A stretch of DNA of 64,000 nt from Methylibium petroleiphilum PM1. GTDB taxonomy: Bacteria; Pseudomonadota; Gammaproteobacteria; Burkholderiales; Burkholderiaceae_C. Location of the stretch: assembly GCF_000015725.1 (NCBI RefSeq), contig NC_008826.1:310001-374000 (forward strand), given 5' to 3'. The notes below the pieces were generated by a model. That model saw nothing but the letters and a program-made list of their open reading frames with translations. It was not told where the DNA came from and made no database searches. The translations under genes were made by a program, and so were the position numbers. This document shows positions 23,972 to 32,565 of this stretch, in pieces; the first letter of the stretch is position 1; the number at the start of each line of letters is the position of its first letter.

Positions 23972-25666
23972 TCAAGGACCAGGCGAAGGCTGATTCACCG
24001 GGACCATGCCGAACGGCGCCTTGGGCAACGCATCGTAGTTCTCGTTCTTCGTCTTGCCCTTCATCTTGTCGGCGATGACATCGCTGACCTTGCCCGGGTC
24101 AGGCATGTCGGTCGCGCTCATCACGTCGTCGATGAACTCCGACATGTCGACCTTGGAGAAGTCGATCTTCGAGAACTCAGGCACCGTGAATCCCGAGCAG
24201 TCAGGGCTCTTTGGGTCGCCCCAGGACTTGTTCAGCTGCTTGCGGCCTTGCTCGTTGATGATTCGTGCCAGCTTGCTGTTGAACGAGCAATAGGCTTGGC
24301 TGCGCTGCGTGCACGCGCCCAGCACCTTCTTGCTGCAGTACGAGCCGACATACACCGTCAGGCCCGACCCCTTGTGCATGCCCAGCTCCTGTTCGGATGG
24401 CTCGCACGAGGTCAGCGACATGATGACCTGGACTGCGACCGCGAAGGCGAAAGAGTACGGATCGAAGTAGAAGCCGTTTCCGAGCACCGTTGCACCGGAC
24501 GGCGCTGCGCCTGCCGACCAACCGAGACCATAGAGCTCCACGCTCGGGGTGTAGCTGGTGGAGGTGAACGCCCCCGTCGCACCCGTCGAAGCGTTGACCG
24601 CCACCTGGGAGCCCGAGTTCGTCACAAACGTCGCCCACTCGCTGCCTGAGTACATGAAGTCGAAGAGATACTTGGACCCAATGTTTGCAGCTTCCTTGCC
24701 GACCGCTGTCGCCGCGCTGAAGCCAGCCTTCATCAAGACGTTGTTGTTCGTCTTGCCGCCAGGGCTCGAATCGCAGCAGTCGCGCAACCCACCCCAGCCG
24801 TCCCGGCACTCTTCACCAATGCCGGTGAAGAGCCTGCCGTCTTTCGACTGGTAGGTCGCTGCCTCGCGGCTGATCTCGTTGGCGATCACGGCGTTCGCGA
24901 AATCGGTGTCCGCTGGCGAGCCGGTCTCCCAGCAGGTGTCGCCAACGCACGCAGTCTTCGTGCTGCAGTCCGTCACCGTCTGGGTGGATCCGGGCTTGGT
25001 GATGCAGCTGTACTGGATGTCTTTCAGCGTGCAACCCAGCTTCGGATCCGTGTCGGTGCAGCTTTCGCTCACCTTCGTGCAGGCCGGGTTGTTGGCCAGA
25101 TCAGCGCAGGTGTTCTGCGGCGCCGGGTTGACGCAGGTGTATTCGTCCTCCCACCTCCAGCAGTCCTTGTAGATCGGCTTGCCGTTGATCACTCGCGTTT
25201 CCGCGCCCTCGACGCAGGTGTGCGACGCGACCTGGCAGTGCGTCGTGTCGTCCTTGTACGGATCGCACTGAGCCGTGTCCAGCTTCTCCGTGACGGTGTA
25301 TGTGTCGTCCAGCACGACGGTGTTGGCCGGCGGCGGCTTGCTCGGATCGTCACACCGGTAGGTGCGGCGCTCCTTCATGCACGATCCGTCGAACGCGCGC
25401 TCGATGCAGCTGCTCGAGGTCTGAATGCAACTCGAAGTGCTCTGCAGCGCGGCGCAGTAGTTCACGCTGTTGGGCTTGAGGCACTCGTACTTTGCCTCGT
25501 ACTTCCAGCAGTCCTGGTAGATCGCTGTGCCGTTGATGTTGCGGACCTCGGCGGGCTCGACACAGGTCTGCCCCACGTAGCGGCAGTCACCGGCCTGGGC
25601 CTGCGGCGCCGTGAGCAGCGCACCAACTGAAACGAGCAGGGCAGCCGCCCAGCGCAAGATGTTCAT
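23972..25666 (-). CDS. traN: TraN C-terminal half as a separate secreted protein
   Basis: 564 residues. It starts with its own signal peptide (MNILRWAAALLVSVGALLTAPQAQA), then two Cys-rich modules of the same pattern: CRYVGQTCVEPAEVRNINGTA with YQDCWKYEAKYEC, and CQVASHTCVEGAETRVINGKP with YKDCWRWEDEYTC. The C-terminal 150 residues have CSKKVLGACTQRSQAYCSF, NSKLARIINEQGRKQL and SPDCSGFTVPEFSKIDFS, matching the end of F TraN. TraN is the outer-membrane adhesin for mating-pair stabilisation. The ATG at 25666 is five bases after the stop of the N-terminal half. Confidence 0.82.
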   Translation of the reverse strand: MNILRWAAALLVSVGALLTAPQAQAGDCRYVGQTCVEPAEVRNINGTAIYQDCWKYEAKYECLKPNSVNYCAALQSTSSCIQTSSSCIERAFDGSCMKERRTYRCDDPSKPPPANTVVLDDTYTVTEKLDTAQCDPYKDDTTHCQVASHTCVEGAETRVINGKPIYKDCWRWEDEYTCVNPAPQNTCADLANNPACTKVSESCTDTDPKLGCTLKDIQYSCITKPGSTQTVTDCSTKTACVGDTCWETGSPADTDFANAVIANEISREAATYQSKDGRLFTGIGEECRDGWGGLRDCCDSSPGGKTNNNVLMKAGFSAATAVGKEAANIGSKYLFDFMYSGSEWATFVTNSGSQVAVNASTGATGAFTSTSYTPSVELYGLGWSAGAAPSGATVLGNGFYFDPYSFAFAVAVQVIMSLTSCEPSEQELGMHKGSGLTVYVGSYCSKKVLGACTQRSQAYCSFNSKLARIINEQGRKQLNKSWGDPKSPDCSGFTVPEFSKIDFSKVDMSEFIDDVMSATDMPDPGKVSDVIADKMKGKTKNENYDALPKAPFGMVPVNQPSPGP

Positions 25667-25671
25667 GGCCT

Positions 25672-27102
25672 TCACTTCGTCCGCTCCTCGAGCTCGCCGC
25701 AGTTGTCTTCCCACGAGGTGGTGCACTGCTGCTTCACGTTGTAGATCTGGCCCGTCACCTGGATGCGGCCGCAAGCCTTGCCGGACGTGTTGGTTCCCCA
25801 ATAGACGAACAGCTTGTTGGCACCGGTCTTCAGCGGCATCGTTGCATCCACGGTGCCACCCCAGTTGCCCGTTCCTTCGGCGCGGTTCAGCAGGAACTTG
25901 CCCTCCGAGTTGCAGAAGAAGCCTTGCACGTTGTACGGGGTGTACGGATCCGGTTGATGGCAGTAGCCAGAGTCGTCGCACCAATACATGAAGTCCATCT
26001 GGCTCGACGGCGAGTACCCGCTCGGGCAGGTGTCCATGAGCTTCGCTGTGGCCGTGTACGTCTGATACGTGGGTGTGTAGTGCGTGCAGACGTAGTTGCC
26101 CCCTTCACCGCCACCCATGTCTTGCCAGGTGTCGCACACTTGGCCTGCCATCTCCGTCCACCGATAGCCCATGTCCACCGAGGCGTTCGTCGGGAACCAG
26201 CTTCCGTGGTACTCGGGCCCGCTGTTCGGATGCCCGGCGAACACAGGCTTGTTGTTCACTGCCACGATCGCGGTGTCGTCCAGGCCGGCGACGTTGATCG
26301 TCACGTAGCCGCCGGCGCCGACGGTGTCGAAGTTGAAGTTGATCTGCGACGTACCTTCGGTTCCGCACGCATTCGCGAAGCCTAGCCGGTAGTTGTACAG
26401 GCCCGGGGTCTCCGGGACTGGGGTGATCGAGACGTCGGTGAACGGGCTGTTCTTGGTGACGCTGGCATCCGACATCTCTGCGCCGCCGTTGTTGCATGCC
26501 ACGTGAAGCGTGCGCTGGCAGAACAGGTACTCGGTCGACTTGTACGTCTGGTCGCACTGGAAGTTCGAGTCGGCGTTGACATCGACATTCCAGCCCATCG
26601 AGCACTCCTTCTGCTCGACGGGCAGGTACTCCGCGCAGGTCTCGATCGACTTCTCGGGCGGGGTCGTCGTGGTCTTGTCGGTGCAGTTCTGGCCACCCGT
26701 GATCTGATCCGCCAGGCCGGCTGCATTGCCCGCGATCACGCGACCGGCGATGACGGCCGGGTCGTTCGGCGTGAGATCGAAGTGAGCGCGCGGATTGCCA
26801 GCCAGGAAGTTGACGGCCTCGCACTCCTGATCGGCCACCGCGTTGCCGGTCTTCGAAGACGTCTTGCAGCTCGTGATGCGGCCCTTGCCCACGTTGAGCA
26901 GCGAAGTCGCCCCGTAGCTGGCCTTCTGCGGAGGGTCGTTCGTGTAGTGGGGGGCATCCTTGGCGTTCTTGTCCGAAACGCTCGACTTGATCTTGTCGAG
27001 TTGCCCCTTGCCGAAGGTTTTGCCGTCGGCGTTGTAGTCGCCGGCCCACGCGGCCCCACCGAACGCCCCAACCAGGGCCAGAACGACAGCCGTGCGCTTC
27101 AC
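25672..27102 (-). CDS. traN: TraN N-terminal half as a separate secreted protein
   Basis: 476 residues, signal peptide MKRTAVVLALVGAFGGAAWA, Cys-rich. It has the TraN-like stretch ARVIAGNAAGLADQITGGQNC, CAEYLPVEQKECSMGW and FCQRTLHVACN, then a beta-rich region with GYVTINVAGLDDTAIVAVNNKPV that is adhesin-like, and a C-terminal galactose-binding-like part (NKLFVYWGTNTSGKACGRIQVTG). It ends six bases before the second half starts. In F a single TraN of about 600 residues covers both. Strongly disulfide dependent, consistent with TraF and the Dsb-like protein nearby. Confidence 0.72.
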   Translation of the reverse strand: MKRTAVVLALVGAFGGAAWAGDYNADGKTFGKGQLDKIKSSVSDKNAKDAPHYTNDPPQKASYGATSLLNVGKGRITSCKTSSKTGNAVADQECEAVNFLAGNPRAHFDLTPNDPAVIAGRVIAGNAAGLADQITGGQNCTDKTTTTPPEKSIETCAEYLPVEQKECSMGWNVDVNADSNFQCDQTYKSTEYLFCQRTLHVACNNGGAEMSDASVTKNSPFTDVSITPVPETPGLYNYRLGFANACGTEGTSQINFNFDTVGAGGYVTINVAGLDDTAIVAVNNKPVFAGHPNSGPEYHGSWFPTNASVDMGYRWTEMAGQVCDTWQDMGGGEGGNYVCTHYTPTYQTYTATAKLMDTCPSGYSPSSQMDFMYWCDDSGYCHQPDPYTPYNVQGFFCNSEGKFLLNRAEGTGNWGGTVDATMPLKTGANKLFVYWGTNTSGKACGRIQVTGQIYNVKQQCTTSWEDNCGELEERTK

Positions 27103-27509
27103 TTCCGGCCTCCCATCGCCTCGATCGCACGCGAAAAGGCGGTCGGATCACGTCCTTCTTCGGGCGCCGTGCCATCGGTGCAGACGTTAAGCTGCCAGTT
27201 GCTCTTGAAGGGCGCCGTACCGCCACTGCGCAGCGGCACCCCATCCTGGCTCATCGTGACGTCCAGGCGAGCGCACCCAGCCTGCTTGAAGCGCGAAATC
27301 ACCTTCGCGCTGAGCACGATCGGCTGATCGGAACGTGTGACAGATTTCCACTTGTCCGACATCACGCCGGTCAGCTCGCCGCGCGACTGACCTTCGCCGA
27401 TCGCGCGCGTGAACACCGCAAGGGGTTCCTCGGCGGCCGCCTGCCCGGCGGCGCCGAGCACCATGAGTGCAGCCGCCAACCTGGCTGCGATGTGCTTCGT
27501 GTGGGGCAT
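27099..27509 (-). CDS. small secreted protein upstream of traN
   Basis: 136 residues from the ATG at 27509 with AGGAAC upstream. Signal peptide ends GAAGQAAAE. The body is beta-rich with two Cys (FKQAGCARLDVTMSQDG, NWQLNVCTDG). The stop overlaps the traN start in ATGA, so the two are coupled. I do not recognise a family; it may assist TraN export or pilus assembly. Confidence 0.6.
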   Translation of the reverse strand: MPHTKHIAARLAAALMVLGAAGQAAAEEPLAVFTRAIGEGQSRGELTGVMSDKWKSVTRSDQPIVLSAKVISRFKQAGCARLDVTMSQDGVPLRSGGTAPFKSNWQLNVCTDGTAPEEGRDPTAFSRAIEAMGGRK

Positions 27510-27543
27510 GTTGTTCCTGTGGCGCAAGTTAGATACTCATGGT

Positions 27544-27549
27544 ATTATA
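27544..27549 (-). promoter_or_regulatory. -10 box of the traN operon
   Basis: A perfect minus-strand TATAAT, preceded by ATGTGCG, lies 35 bases upstream of the ATG at 27509. No good -35 is seen, so it probably needs an activator. Confidence 0.5.
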
Positions 27550-27717
27550 CGCACATGTTGAGCTTAAATCGAGTGCTCTGATGCTGGGCCGGACTACTCA
27601 CGCCCAGATGACGCGATCGAAACCGGCCCACCTTCCCTTTGCCTGGTGCATCGGGCGGCAGGCCGCGTCTTGCTGCGTGTTTGGCATCTCGGGTCATCTA
27701 GACAACCGGCATCAGCC

Positions 27718-28038
27718 ATGACCTCGACCTCAAACACCTGCCTCACGTGCGCCCAAGCGACGCCGTCCGAGACCATCAACGGAATGCTCTGGTGCCTCCA
27801 GAACATGGGCGCCGGCACGCTGCGCGGCCAGTTCACATACAAGCCGTTCAACCTCTCGCCGAATCGCGCCGCGTGCGGCATCTACGCCAAGCGTTCGTCG
27901 CCGATCGTGTTCAAGGAGCGCGCAGTGGCGCCGCCCGAAGAGCAACAGACCGAAGAGGCGATCGCCGCTCCCGCGGCGTCGACGCGCGCCGCGCCTGCGC
28001 GCCCGAAGGACGACTTCCCGAAGGAGTTCTTCTTGTAA
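27718..28038 (+). CDS. small unknown cytoplasmic protein
   Basis: 106 residues from the ATG at 27718. The first 60 residues hold two Cys pairs (NTCLTCAQA and later RAACGIYAKR) and MLWCLQNMGAGTLRGQF; the last 35 are a Pro/Ala/Glu tail ending DFPKEFFL. The ending resembles the acidic-hydrophobic tails that bind SSB, though not exactly. Followed by its own terminator. No family recognised. Confidence 0.6.
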   Translation: MTSTSNTCLTCAQATPSETINGMLWCLQNMGAGTLRGQFTYKPFNLSPNRAACGIYAKRSSPIVFKERAVAPPEEQQTEEAIAAPAASTRAAPARPKDDFPKEFFL

Positions 28039-28046
28039 CCACCCCC

Positions 28047-28082
28047 GACCCCTGCCGGCATCCGCTGGCCAGGGGTCTTTCC
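28047..28082 (+). terminator. terminator after the small gene
   Basis: GACCCCTGCC pairs with GGCCAGGGGTC, followed by TTTCCTTT. Confidence 0.75.
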
Positions 28083-28165
28083 TTTATGCATCTGTGAGTC
28101 GCATCACCGATTGCTAAGTCCCGGGGCGTCGCTGCCCCATCCATCCCTCAAACAGGAGTTTTCAA

Positions 28166-30754
28166 ATGAACATGAACGATCTTCCGCTGAACGCCTTCGA
28201 GCCTCAGCAAGTCACCGTCGACACCCTGCTCGAGAAGTACGCCAAGGGCGACGAGCAGACCGCTGTCGAGATCTTCGCGCGCGTCTCCAAGGGCATCGCC
28301 CAGGCCGAGAAGCCGGAGCTGCGCGAGCACTTCGAGAAGGTCTTCTTCGACAACATGCAAGCCGGCGCCATCGGTGCCGGGCGGATCATGTCCGCCGGCG
28401 GGTCCGAGATCCGCGCGACCCTGGCCAACTGCTTCGTGCAGCCGGTCGGCGACGCGGTGATGGGCCAAGACGATGACGGCTACCCCGGCATCTACGTGGC
28501 GCTGCTGCAGGCGGCCGAAACCATGCGTCGCGGTGGCGGCGTGGGCTACGACTTCTCGCGCATTCGCCCCAAGGGCGCGTTCGTGAAGGGCACCCACAGC
28601 TCCGCTTCGGGTCCGTGCTCGTACATGGACGTCTTCGACAAGAGCTGCAAGACCGTGGAAAGCGCTGGTTCGCGCCGCGGCGCCCAGATGGGCGTGCTGC
28701 GGATCGACCACCCGGACGTGATGGAGTTCATCACGGCCAAGCGCGAAGAAGGTCGCTGGAACAACTTCAACGTCAGCGTTGGCATCGTCGAAGGCTTCAT
28801 GGAAGCCGTCGTCGCCGGCGGTGACTGGGAGCTGGTCCACAAGGCCGAACCGGGCAAGGAGCAGAAGGACGCGGGAGCGTACCGTCGCGCCGATGGGCTG
28901 TGGGTCTACTCGAAGGTCCCTGCGAAGCAGATCTTCGACACGATCATGCGCAGCACCTACGACTTCGCGGAGCCGGGCATCCTGTTCATCGACAACATGA
29001 ACAAGGACAACAACCTGCGCTACTGCGAGCGAATCGAAGCGACCAACCCGTGCGCGGAGGAACCTCTGCCGCCGTACGGCTGCTGCGACCTGGGTCCGGT
29101 GATCCTGCCGCGCTTCGTGCGTGACCCGTTCACGCCGGCCGCGCGCTTCGACTTCGAGGCCTACCGCGCCGCGGTGGCTGTGCAAGTGCGCTTCCTGGAC
29201 AACGTCCTGGACGTCACGCACTGGCCGCTCGAGCAGCAGGAGCAGGAATCGCGCAACAAGCGCCGAATCGGTGTGGGCTACACGGGTCTGGGTGACACCC
29301 TGATCATGCTGGGCCTGCGCTACAACAGCGATGAAGGCCGCGCCAAGGCGGTCGAGATCACGCGGGAAATGCGCGACGCCGCGTACCTGGCCTCGGTCGA
29401 CCTGGCCAAGGAGAAGGGCCGGTTCCCGCTGTTCAACGCCGAGAAGTATCTGGAAGAGGGCACGTTCGCGTCCCGCCTGCCGGAGCACATCAAGGCCGCG
29501 ATCCGCGAGCACGGCATCCGCAACAGCCACCTGCTGGCCATCGCGCCCACGGGCACGGTGAGCCTGGCGTTCGCGGACAACGCGAGCGGTGGCATCGAGC
29601 CGGCGTTCTCGCTGGCCTACAACCGGAAGAAGCGGACCAAGGACGGTGGCCACACGTTCTACGCTGTCAAGGACCACGCGTTCCGCGTGTTCTCCGAGAC
29701 GGTGTGCGAGCCGGCCCTGCGCGATGGTCTGATCGACGCCGTGTGCAACTACAAAGACTCGTTCGTCGTCGGCGGCCAGACCTACCAGGTCAAGGACGTC
29801 CTGCCGGCTTCGTTCGTCACCGCGCTCGACATGACGGCGGCCGAACACCTGCAGATGATGAAGGACGTCCAGCCGTACATCGACACTTCGATCTCGAAGA
29901 CGGTGAACGTGCCGGCGGACTACCCGTACGACGACTTCAAGGGTCTGTACCTCGCGGCCTGGCAGGCTGGCCTCAAGGGCCTGTCGACCTACCGCCCGAA
30001 TGCCACGCTGGGAAGCGTGCTGTCGGTTGGCGCGCCTGCGCCGGCGCCGGCGGCCGCGGCACCCGCCGTGACCCCGGACGACGATCCGCTGCGCAAGCAG
30101 TTCGAGAGCCGCCCCGAAGGGGAACTGGAAGGCGTGACTTCGAAGGTCGACTACTGGACCCACGAAGGCAAGCAGTCGGTGTACCTGACGGTGAACTACC
30201 AGCGCGTCGAAGGCGTGCTCGGTGGCGAAACGGTGGTGATCGAGCGCCCGGTGGAGTTCTTCATGCCGGCCGGCCAGCTCGGTGAGGGCCAGCAATGGAT
30301 CTCGTCGAACATGCGTCTGCTGTCGATGGTCGCCCGCTCGGGTGGCTCGATCGCGAAGGCACTGGCCAACATGCGCAAGATCATCTGGGACAAGGGCCCG
30401 GTGCGCTGCGGCTACGTGGAGAAGGACGACGGGGCGAAAGCACCGCGCTTCCACGACTCCGAAGTCGCTGCCATCGGCTACGCGCTCCAGCGCATCCTGC
30501 ACAACCGAGGCTTCCTCGACGTGAGCGGCAACCAGGTCCCCGTGCGCAAGCTCGCGGAACGCCTGGCGCGTCGTGACGCGGAGTTCGGTGTCGCCACGAG
30601 CGAGACCGACGAAGCGACCACGGCTGCAGCCAAGAACGCACCGGTGCTCAACGGCGCCGGCAAGAAGTGCCCGGAGTGCGGCGCGCATGAAGTCCACCGC
30701 GTGGATGGATGCAGCAAGTGCTTCAACTGCGGAGCGATCGGCAGCTGCGGCTGA
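28166..30754 (+). CDS. nrdJ: class II (adenosylcobalamin-dependent) ribonucleotide reductase
   Basis: 862 residues. It reduces ribonucleotides to deoxyribonucleotides using B12, so works with or without oxygen. Seen: ANCFVQPVGDAV near the start, RRGGGVGYDFSRIRPKGA, the catalytic NPCAEE near residue 294, PTGTVSLAFADNASGGIEP, and a C-terminal TSCPD-like domain with CGYVEKDDG. The end has a zinc-like motif, CPECGAHEVHRVDGCSKCFNC, then the final CG. Length and order fit NrdJ. Placed in the accessory block with its own leader and terminator. It probably supplies dNTPs for DNA synthesis after transfer. Confidence 0.93.
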   Translation: MNMNDLPLNAFEPQQVTVDTLLEKYAKGDEQTAVEIFARVSKGIAQAEKPELREHFEKVFFDNMQAGAIGAGRIMSAGGSEIRATLANCFVQPVGDAVMGQDDDGYPGIYVALLQAAETMRRGGGVGYDFSRIRPKGAFVKGTHSSASGPCSYMDVFDKSCKTVESAGSRRGAQMGVLRIDHPDVMEFITAKREEGRWNNFNVSVGIVEGFMEAVVAGGDWELVHKAEPGKEQKDAGAYRRADGLWVYSKVPAKQIFDTIMRSTYDFAEPGILFIDNMNKDNNLRYCERIEATNPCAEEPLPPYGCCDLGPVILPRFVRDPFTPAARFDFEAYRAAVAVQVRFLDNVLDVTHWPLEQQEQESRNKRRIGVGYTGLGDTLIMLGLRYNSDEGRAKAVEITREMRDAAYLASVDLAKEKGRFPLFNAEKYLEEGTFASRLPEHIKAAIREHGIRNSHLLAIAPTGTVSLAFADNASGGIEPAFSLAYNRKKRTKDGGHTFYAVKDHAFRVFSETVCEPALRDGLIDAVCNYKDSFVVGGQTYQVKDVLPASFVTALDMTAAEHLQMMKDVQPYIDTSISKTVNVPADYPYDDFKGLYLAAWQAGLKGLSTYRPNATLGSVLSVGAPAPAPAAAAPAVTPDDDPLRKQFESRPEGELEGVTSKVDYWTHEGKQSVYLTVNYQRVEGVLGGETVVIERPVEFFMPAGQLGEGQQWISSNMRLLSMVARSGGSIAKALANMRKIIWDKGPVRCGYVEKDDGAKAPRFHDSEVAAIGYALQRILHNRGFLDVSGNQVPVRKLAERLARRDAEFGVATSETDEATTAAAKNAPVLNGAGKKCPECGAHEVHRVDGCSKCFNCGAIGSCG

Positions 30755-30815
30755 CGAAAAGGCGAGAAATCGCAAACGGCATAACGTGCGCCTAGCACCA
30801 CATGCCGTAATCCTG

Positions 30816-30850
30816 AAGGCCCATCGCACATGCGGTGGGCCTTTTTCTTT
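30816..30850 (+). terminator. terminator after nrdJ
   Basis: AAGGCCCATCGCACATGCGGTGGGCCTTTTTCTTT, a strong hairpin with T run. Confidence 0.85.
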
Positions 30851-30957
30851 GCCCTCCGAGCATTGCGTTCCCGTGTGACTCATGACCGTGGTACGAGGCT
30901 TCGCGAAATTCGCACTGGCCTTACCCAACCAACCCCTTCATCATTTAGAGACTCATC

Positions 30958-31470
30958 ATGAAACACACCATCTGCACACTCCTCCTTTTGCTCGGTACCC
31001 ACGTTGCGTTCGCACAGGACGCTGCCACCGAAGTTGTCCCGGCAACCGCGCCTGCTGCCTCTGCGGCTGAAGCCGCTTCGGCTCCCGCGGTCGCCGCCAG
31101 CGCTGTTGCACCTGCCGTGGTCCGCGAGGGCTACATCTACAAGATGCAAGAGTGCGGAGACGGCCACAGTGGCTCGGGCTCGCGCTGGGGCAACATCTTC
31201 AAGAACACCGTCCTGCAAGTCAGCGGCAAGACCGGCGGAGCGCTGCTGGGCCAGGTCATCGCAGCTGACGCCGTCGGCAATGTCGCCGGCGCTGCGGTGG
31301 ACGGTGGACAGGAGAAGCGCCAGGTCTGCGTGACGGTCGCGTTTCGCGACGGCACGGACGACCAGGAGACGAAGGTCCCGGGCAGCGTCTACGACAAGCT
31401 CCAACTGCGCAACCGACGTCCGGTGAGCGTGAGCTTCGTGGACAACAAGCCCACGGACTTCAAGTTCTAA
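30958..31470 (+). CDS. small secreted protein with Gly-zipper-like region
   Basis: 170 residues. Signal peptide MKHTICTLLLLLGTHVAFAQ, an Ala/Pro/Glu-rich linker to about residue 55, then a domain with GNIFKNTVLQVSGKTGGALLGQVIAAD and VGNVAGAAVDGG, which resembles glycine-zipper surface proteins (TraT or SlyB-like). A role in surface or entry exclusion is possible but unproven. Monocistronic, with its own terminator. Confidence 0.55.
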   Translation: MKHTICTLLLLLGTHVAFAQDAATEVVPATAPAASAAEAASAPAVAASAVAPAVVREGYIYKMQECGDGHSGSGSRWGNIFKNTVLQVSGKTGGALLGQVIAADAVGNVAGAAVDGGQEKRQVCVTVAFRDGTDDQETKVPGSVYDKLQLRNRRPVSVSFVDNKPTDFKF

Positions 31471-31478
31471 CCCCCTCC

Positions 31479-31510
31479 ATCAGGCCACCTCCGGGTGGCC
31501 TGATTTCTTT
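31479..31510 (+). terminator. terminator
   Basis: ATCAGGCCACC/GGGTGGCCTGAT hairpin then TTCTTT. Confidence 0.85.
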
Positions 31511-31515
31511 GGTGG

Positions 31516-31536
31516 CCCGCGTTGGCCATCTCCGGG
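31516..31536 (+). promoter_or_regulatory. copy of the intergenic CGCGTT...CATCTCC element
   Basis: CGCGTTGGCCATCTCCGGG. Its TCTCCGG can pair perfectly with CCGGAGA (31568-31574), the ribosome site of the next gene at 31581. Confidence 0.45.
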
Positions 31537-31580
31537 AACGAGGACGCAACGGTGCGTCCCTTTCACACCGGAGAACCCAC

Positions 31581-31898
31581 ATGCCCCAACGCCCAGCACC
31601 GAAGTTCGAGCTCGTCGCGCGCTGCGTCGACATCCCGATGTCCAAGGTCCAGGACCTGTTCGACATGATGGATCGATCGCGCGACGTGAGCTTCGCGACC
31701 TTTGCGCGTCGCACCAACTGGCAGCCCGTCGCGTCGCGCCTCGGCTGCGCGGTCGGCAGCCAGAAGGGCTTGCACCTGAAGGACGACTACCACGTCGGCT
31801 ACAAGCGCAGCACCTGGCGCGGACATCCCTGCTACTACTTGGACCACTCGCGAATCGAACACATCTTCGTGGCGCCGGATCACCCCGACTTCCACTAA
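31581..31898 (+). CDS. small unknown protein
   Basis: 105 residues from the ATG at 31581, with GGAGA seven bases upstream. The sequence is charged (MSKVQDLFDMMDRSRDVSF, then HVGYKRSTWRGHPCYYLDHSRIEHIFV), rich in His, Tyr and Arg in the second half, and could bind nucleic acid. No membrane segment, no family recognised. Own leader and terminator. Confidence 0.6.
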   Translation: MPQRPAPKFELVARCVDIPMSKVQDLFDMMDRSRDVSFATFARRTNWQPVASRLGCAVGSQKGLHLKDDYHVGYKRSTWRGHPCYYLDHSRIEHIFVAPDHPDFH

Positions 31899-31911
31899 GC
31901 CAACCCTGACC

Positions 31912-31951
31912 ACGCCCCGCGCCAGTTCATTCTGGCCGGGGCGTTTCTCTT
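31912..31951 (+). terminator. terminator
   Basis: ACGCCCCGCGCCAG pairs with CTGGCCGGGGCGT, then TTCTCTTT. Confidence 0.8.
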
Positions 31952-31970
31952 TCAATCGCGCGTCGGTGCA

Positions 31971-31986
31971 CGCGTTGCGCATCTCC
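31971..31986 (+). promoter_or_regulatory. intergenic element, perfect 16-base match to the copy at 35137
   Basis: CGCGTTGCGCATCTCC is identical to 35137-35152. It lies between the terminator at 31951 and the next ribosome site GGAGA (32035-32039); TCTCC could pair with that site. Confidence 0.5.
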
Positions 31987-32045
31987 AGGGCGTCAAGCAG
32001 CTCGCAACTGCCTGGCGAATCCCTTTTTCAACCAGGAGAAGCAAC

Positions 32046-32483
32046 ATGTGTCGTGTCGGAAGCTGGGTCGGCGCTTCGCGCTGGCCCAACCGTGCCGCCC
32101 ATCCAAGCCAGTGGGGCCGACCCATTGGTGGTCGCGTCCTCGAGGTCGATTCCCCGATGGCGTGGGCGAATACCCCTGACTTTCCGGTGTCACAGCCGGA
32201 TGGTGCGCTGGTGATGAACCACGTCATGGCCCTTCGAAAGGCCGGCAAGCTGGACGGTGTCCTGCCTGTGATGTGGGACTACGGCGATGGCCATCGTGCC
32301 ATCCGCTGGGAGCGCGCGTCCTCACTGCGCCCGTACAGCGAGGACATCCATCTGTGGAACGCCGCGAAGTTGATGAAGCTCGACGAGCTCGCACATCCTC
32401 GCCGCAAGAAGCCTCGGTCCATCGCCGAGTTCCTTCCCGAAGCCCTTCAGCATCTTGCGCCAGCAGAAGAAGCTGCCGCCTGA
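32046..32483 (+). CDS. small unknown protein
   Basis: 145 residues with CAGGAGAA upstream. It has many Trp residues (GSWVGASRWPNRA, MAWANTPDFP, VMWDYGDGHRAIRWER) and a basic, Ala/Glu-rich tail. No family recognised and no membrane segment. Own terminator; one of the single-gene units of this block. Confidence 0.6.
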   Translation: MCRVGSWVGASRWPNRAAHPSQWGRPIGGRVLEVDSPMAWANTPDFPVSQPDGALVMNHVMALRKAGKLDGVLPVMWDYGDGHRAIRWERASSLRPYSEDIHLWNAAKLMKLDELAHPRRKKPRSIAEFLPEALQHLAPAEEAAA

Positions 32484-32489
32484 TGCCAC

Positions 32490-32524
32490 ACCCCGGTCCG
32501 TCAATCGGATCGGGGTTTTCTTTT
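32490..32524 (+). terminator. terminator
   Basis: CCCCGGTCCG pairs with CGGATCGGGG, then TTTTCTTTT. Confidence 0.85.
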
Positions 32525-32553
32525 CACACGTACCAATACGATGCGTGTATCAT
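32523..32553 (+). promoter_or_regulatory. promoter of the RecG-like gene
   Basis: TTCACA (32523-32528) and TATCAT (32548-32553), spacer 19, with GCGTGTATCAT around the -10. The ATG is 13 bases on, giving a very short leader. Confidence 0.4.
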
Positions 32554-32565
32554 TGTGCCCAAATC

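Noticed and set aside
27539-27721. 60-codon plus-strand frame before the gene at 27718
   Set aside because: No ribosome site, and it overlaps the minus-strand promoter of traN; product has no features.
28148-30928. 926-codon open frame on the minus strand opposite nrdJ
   Set aside because: The plus strand encodes an intact reductase with all family motifs. The antisense frame is an effect of G/C-rich third positions and its product is Arg/His-rich low-complexity.
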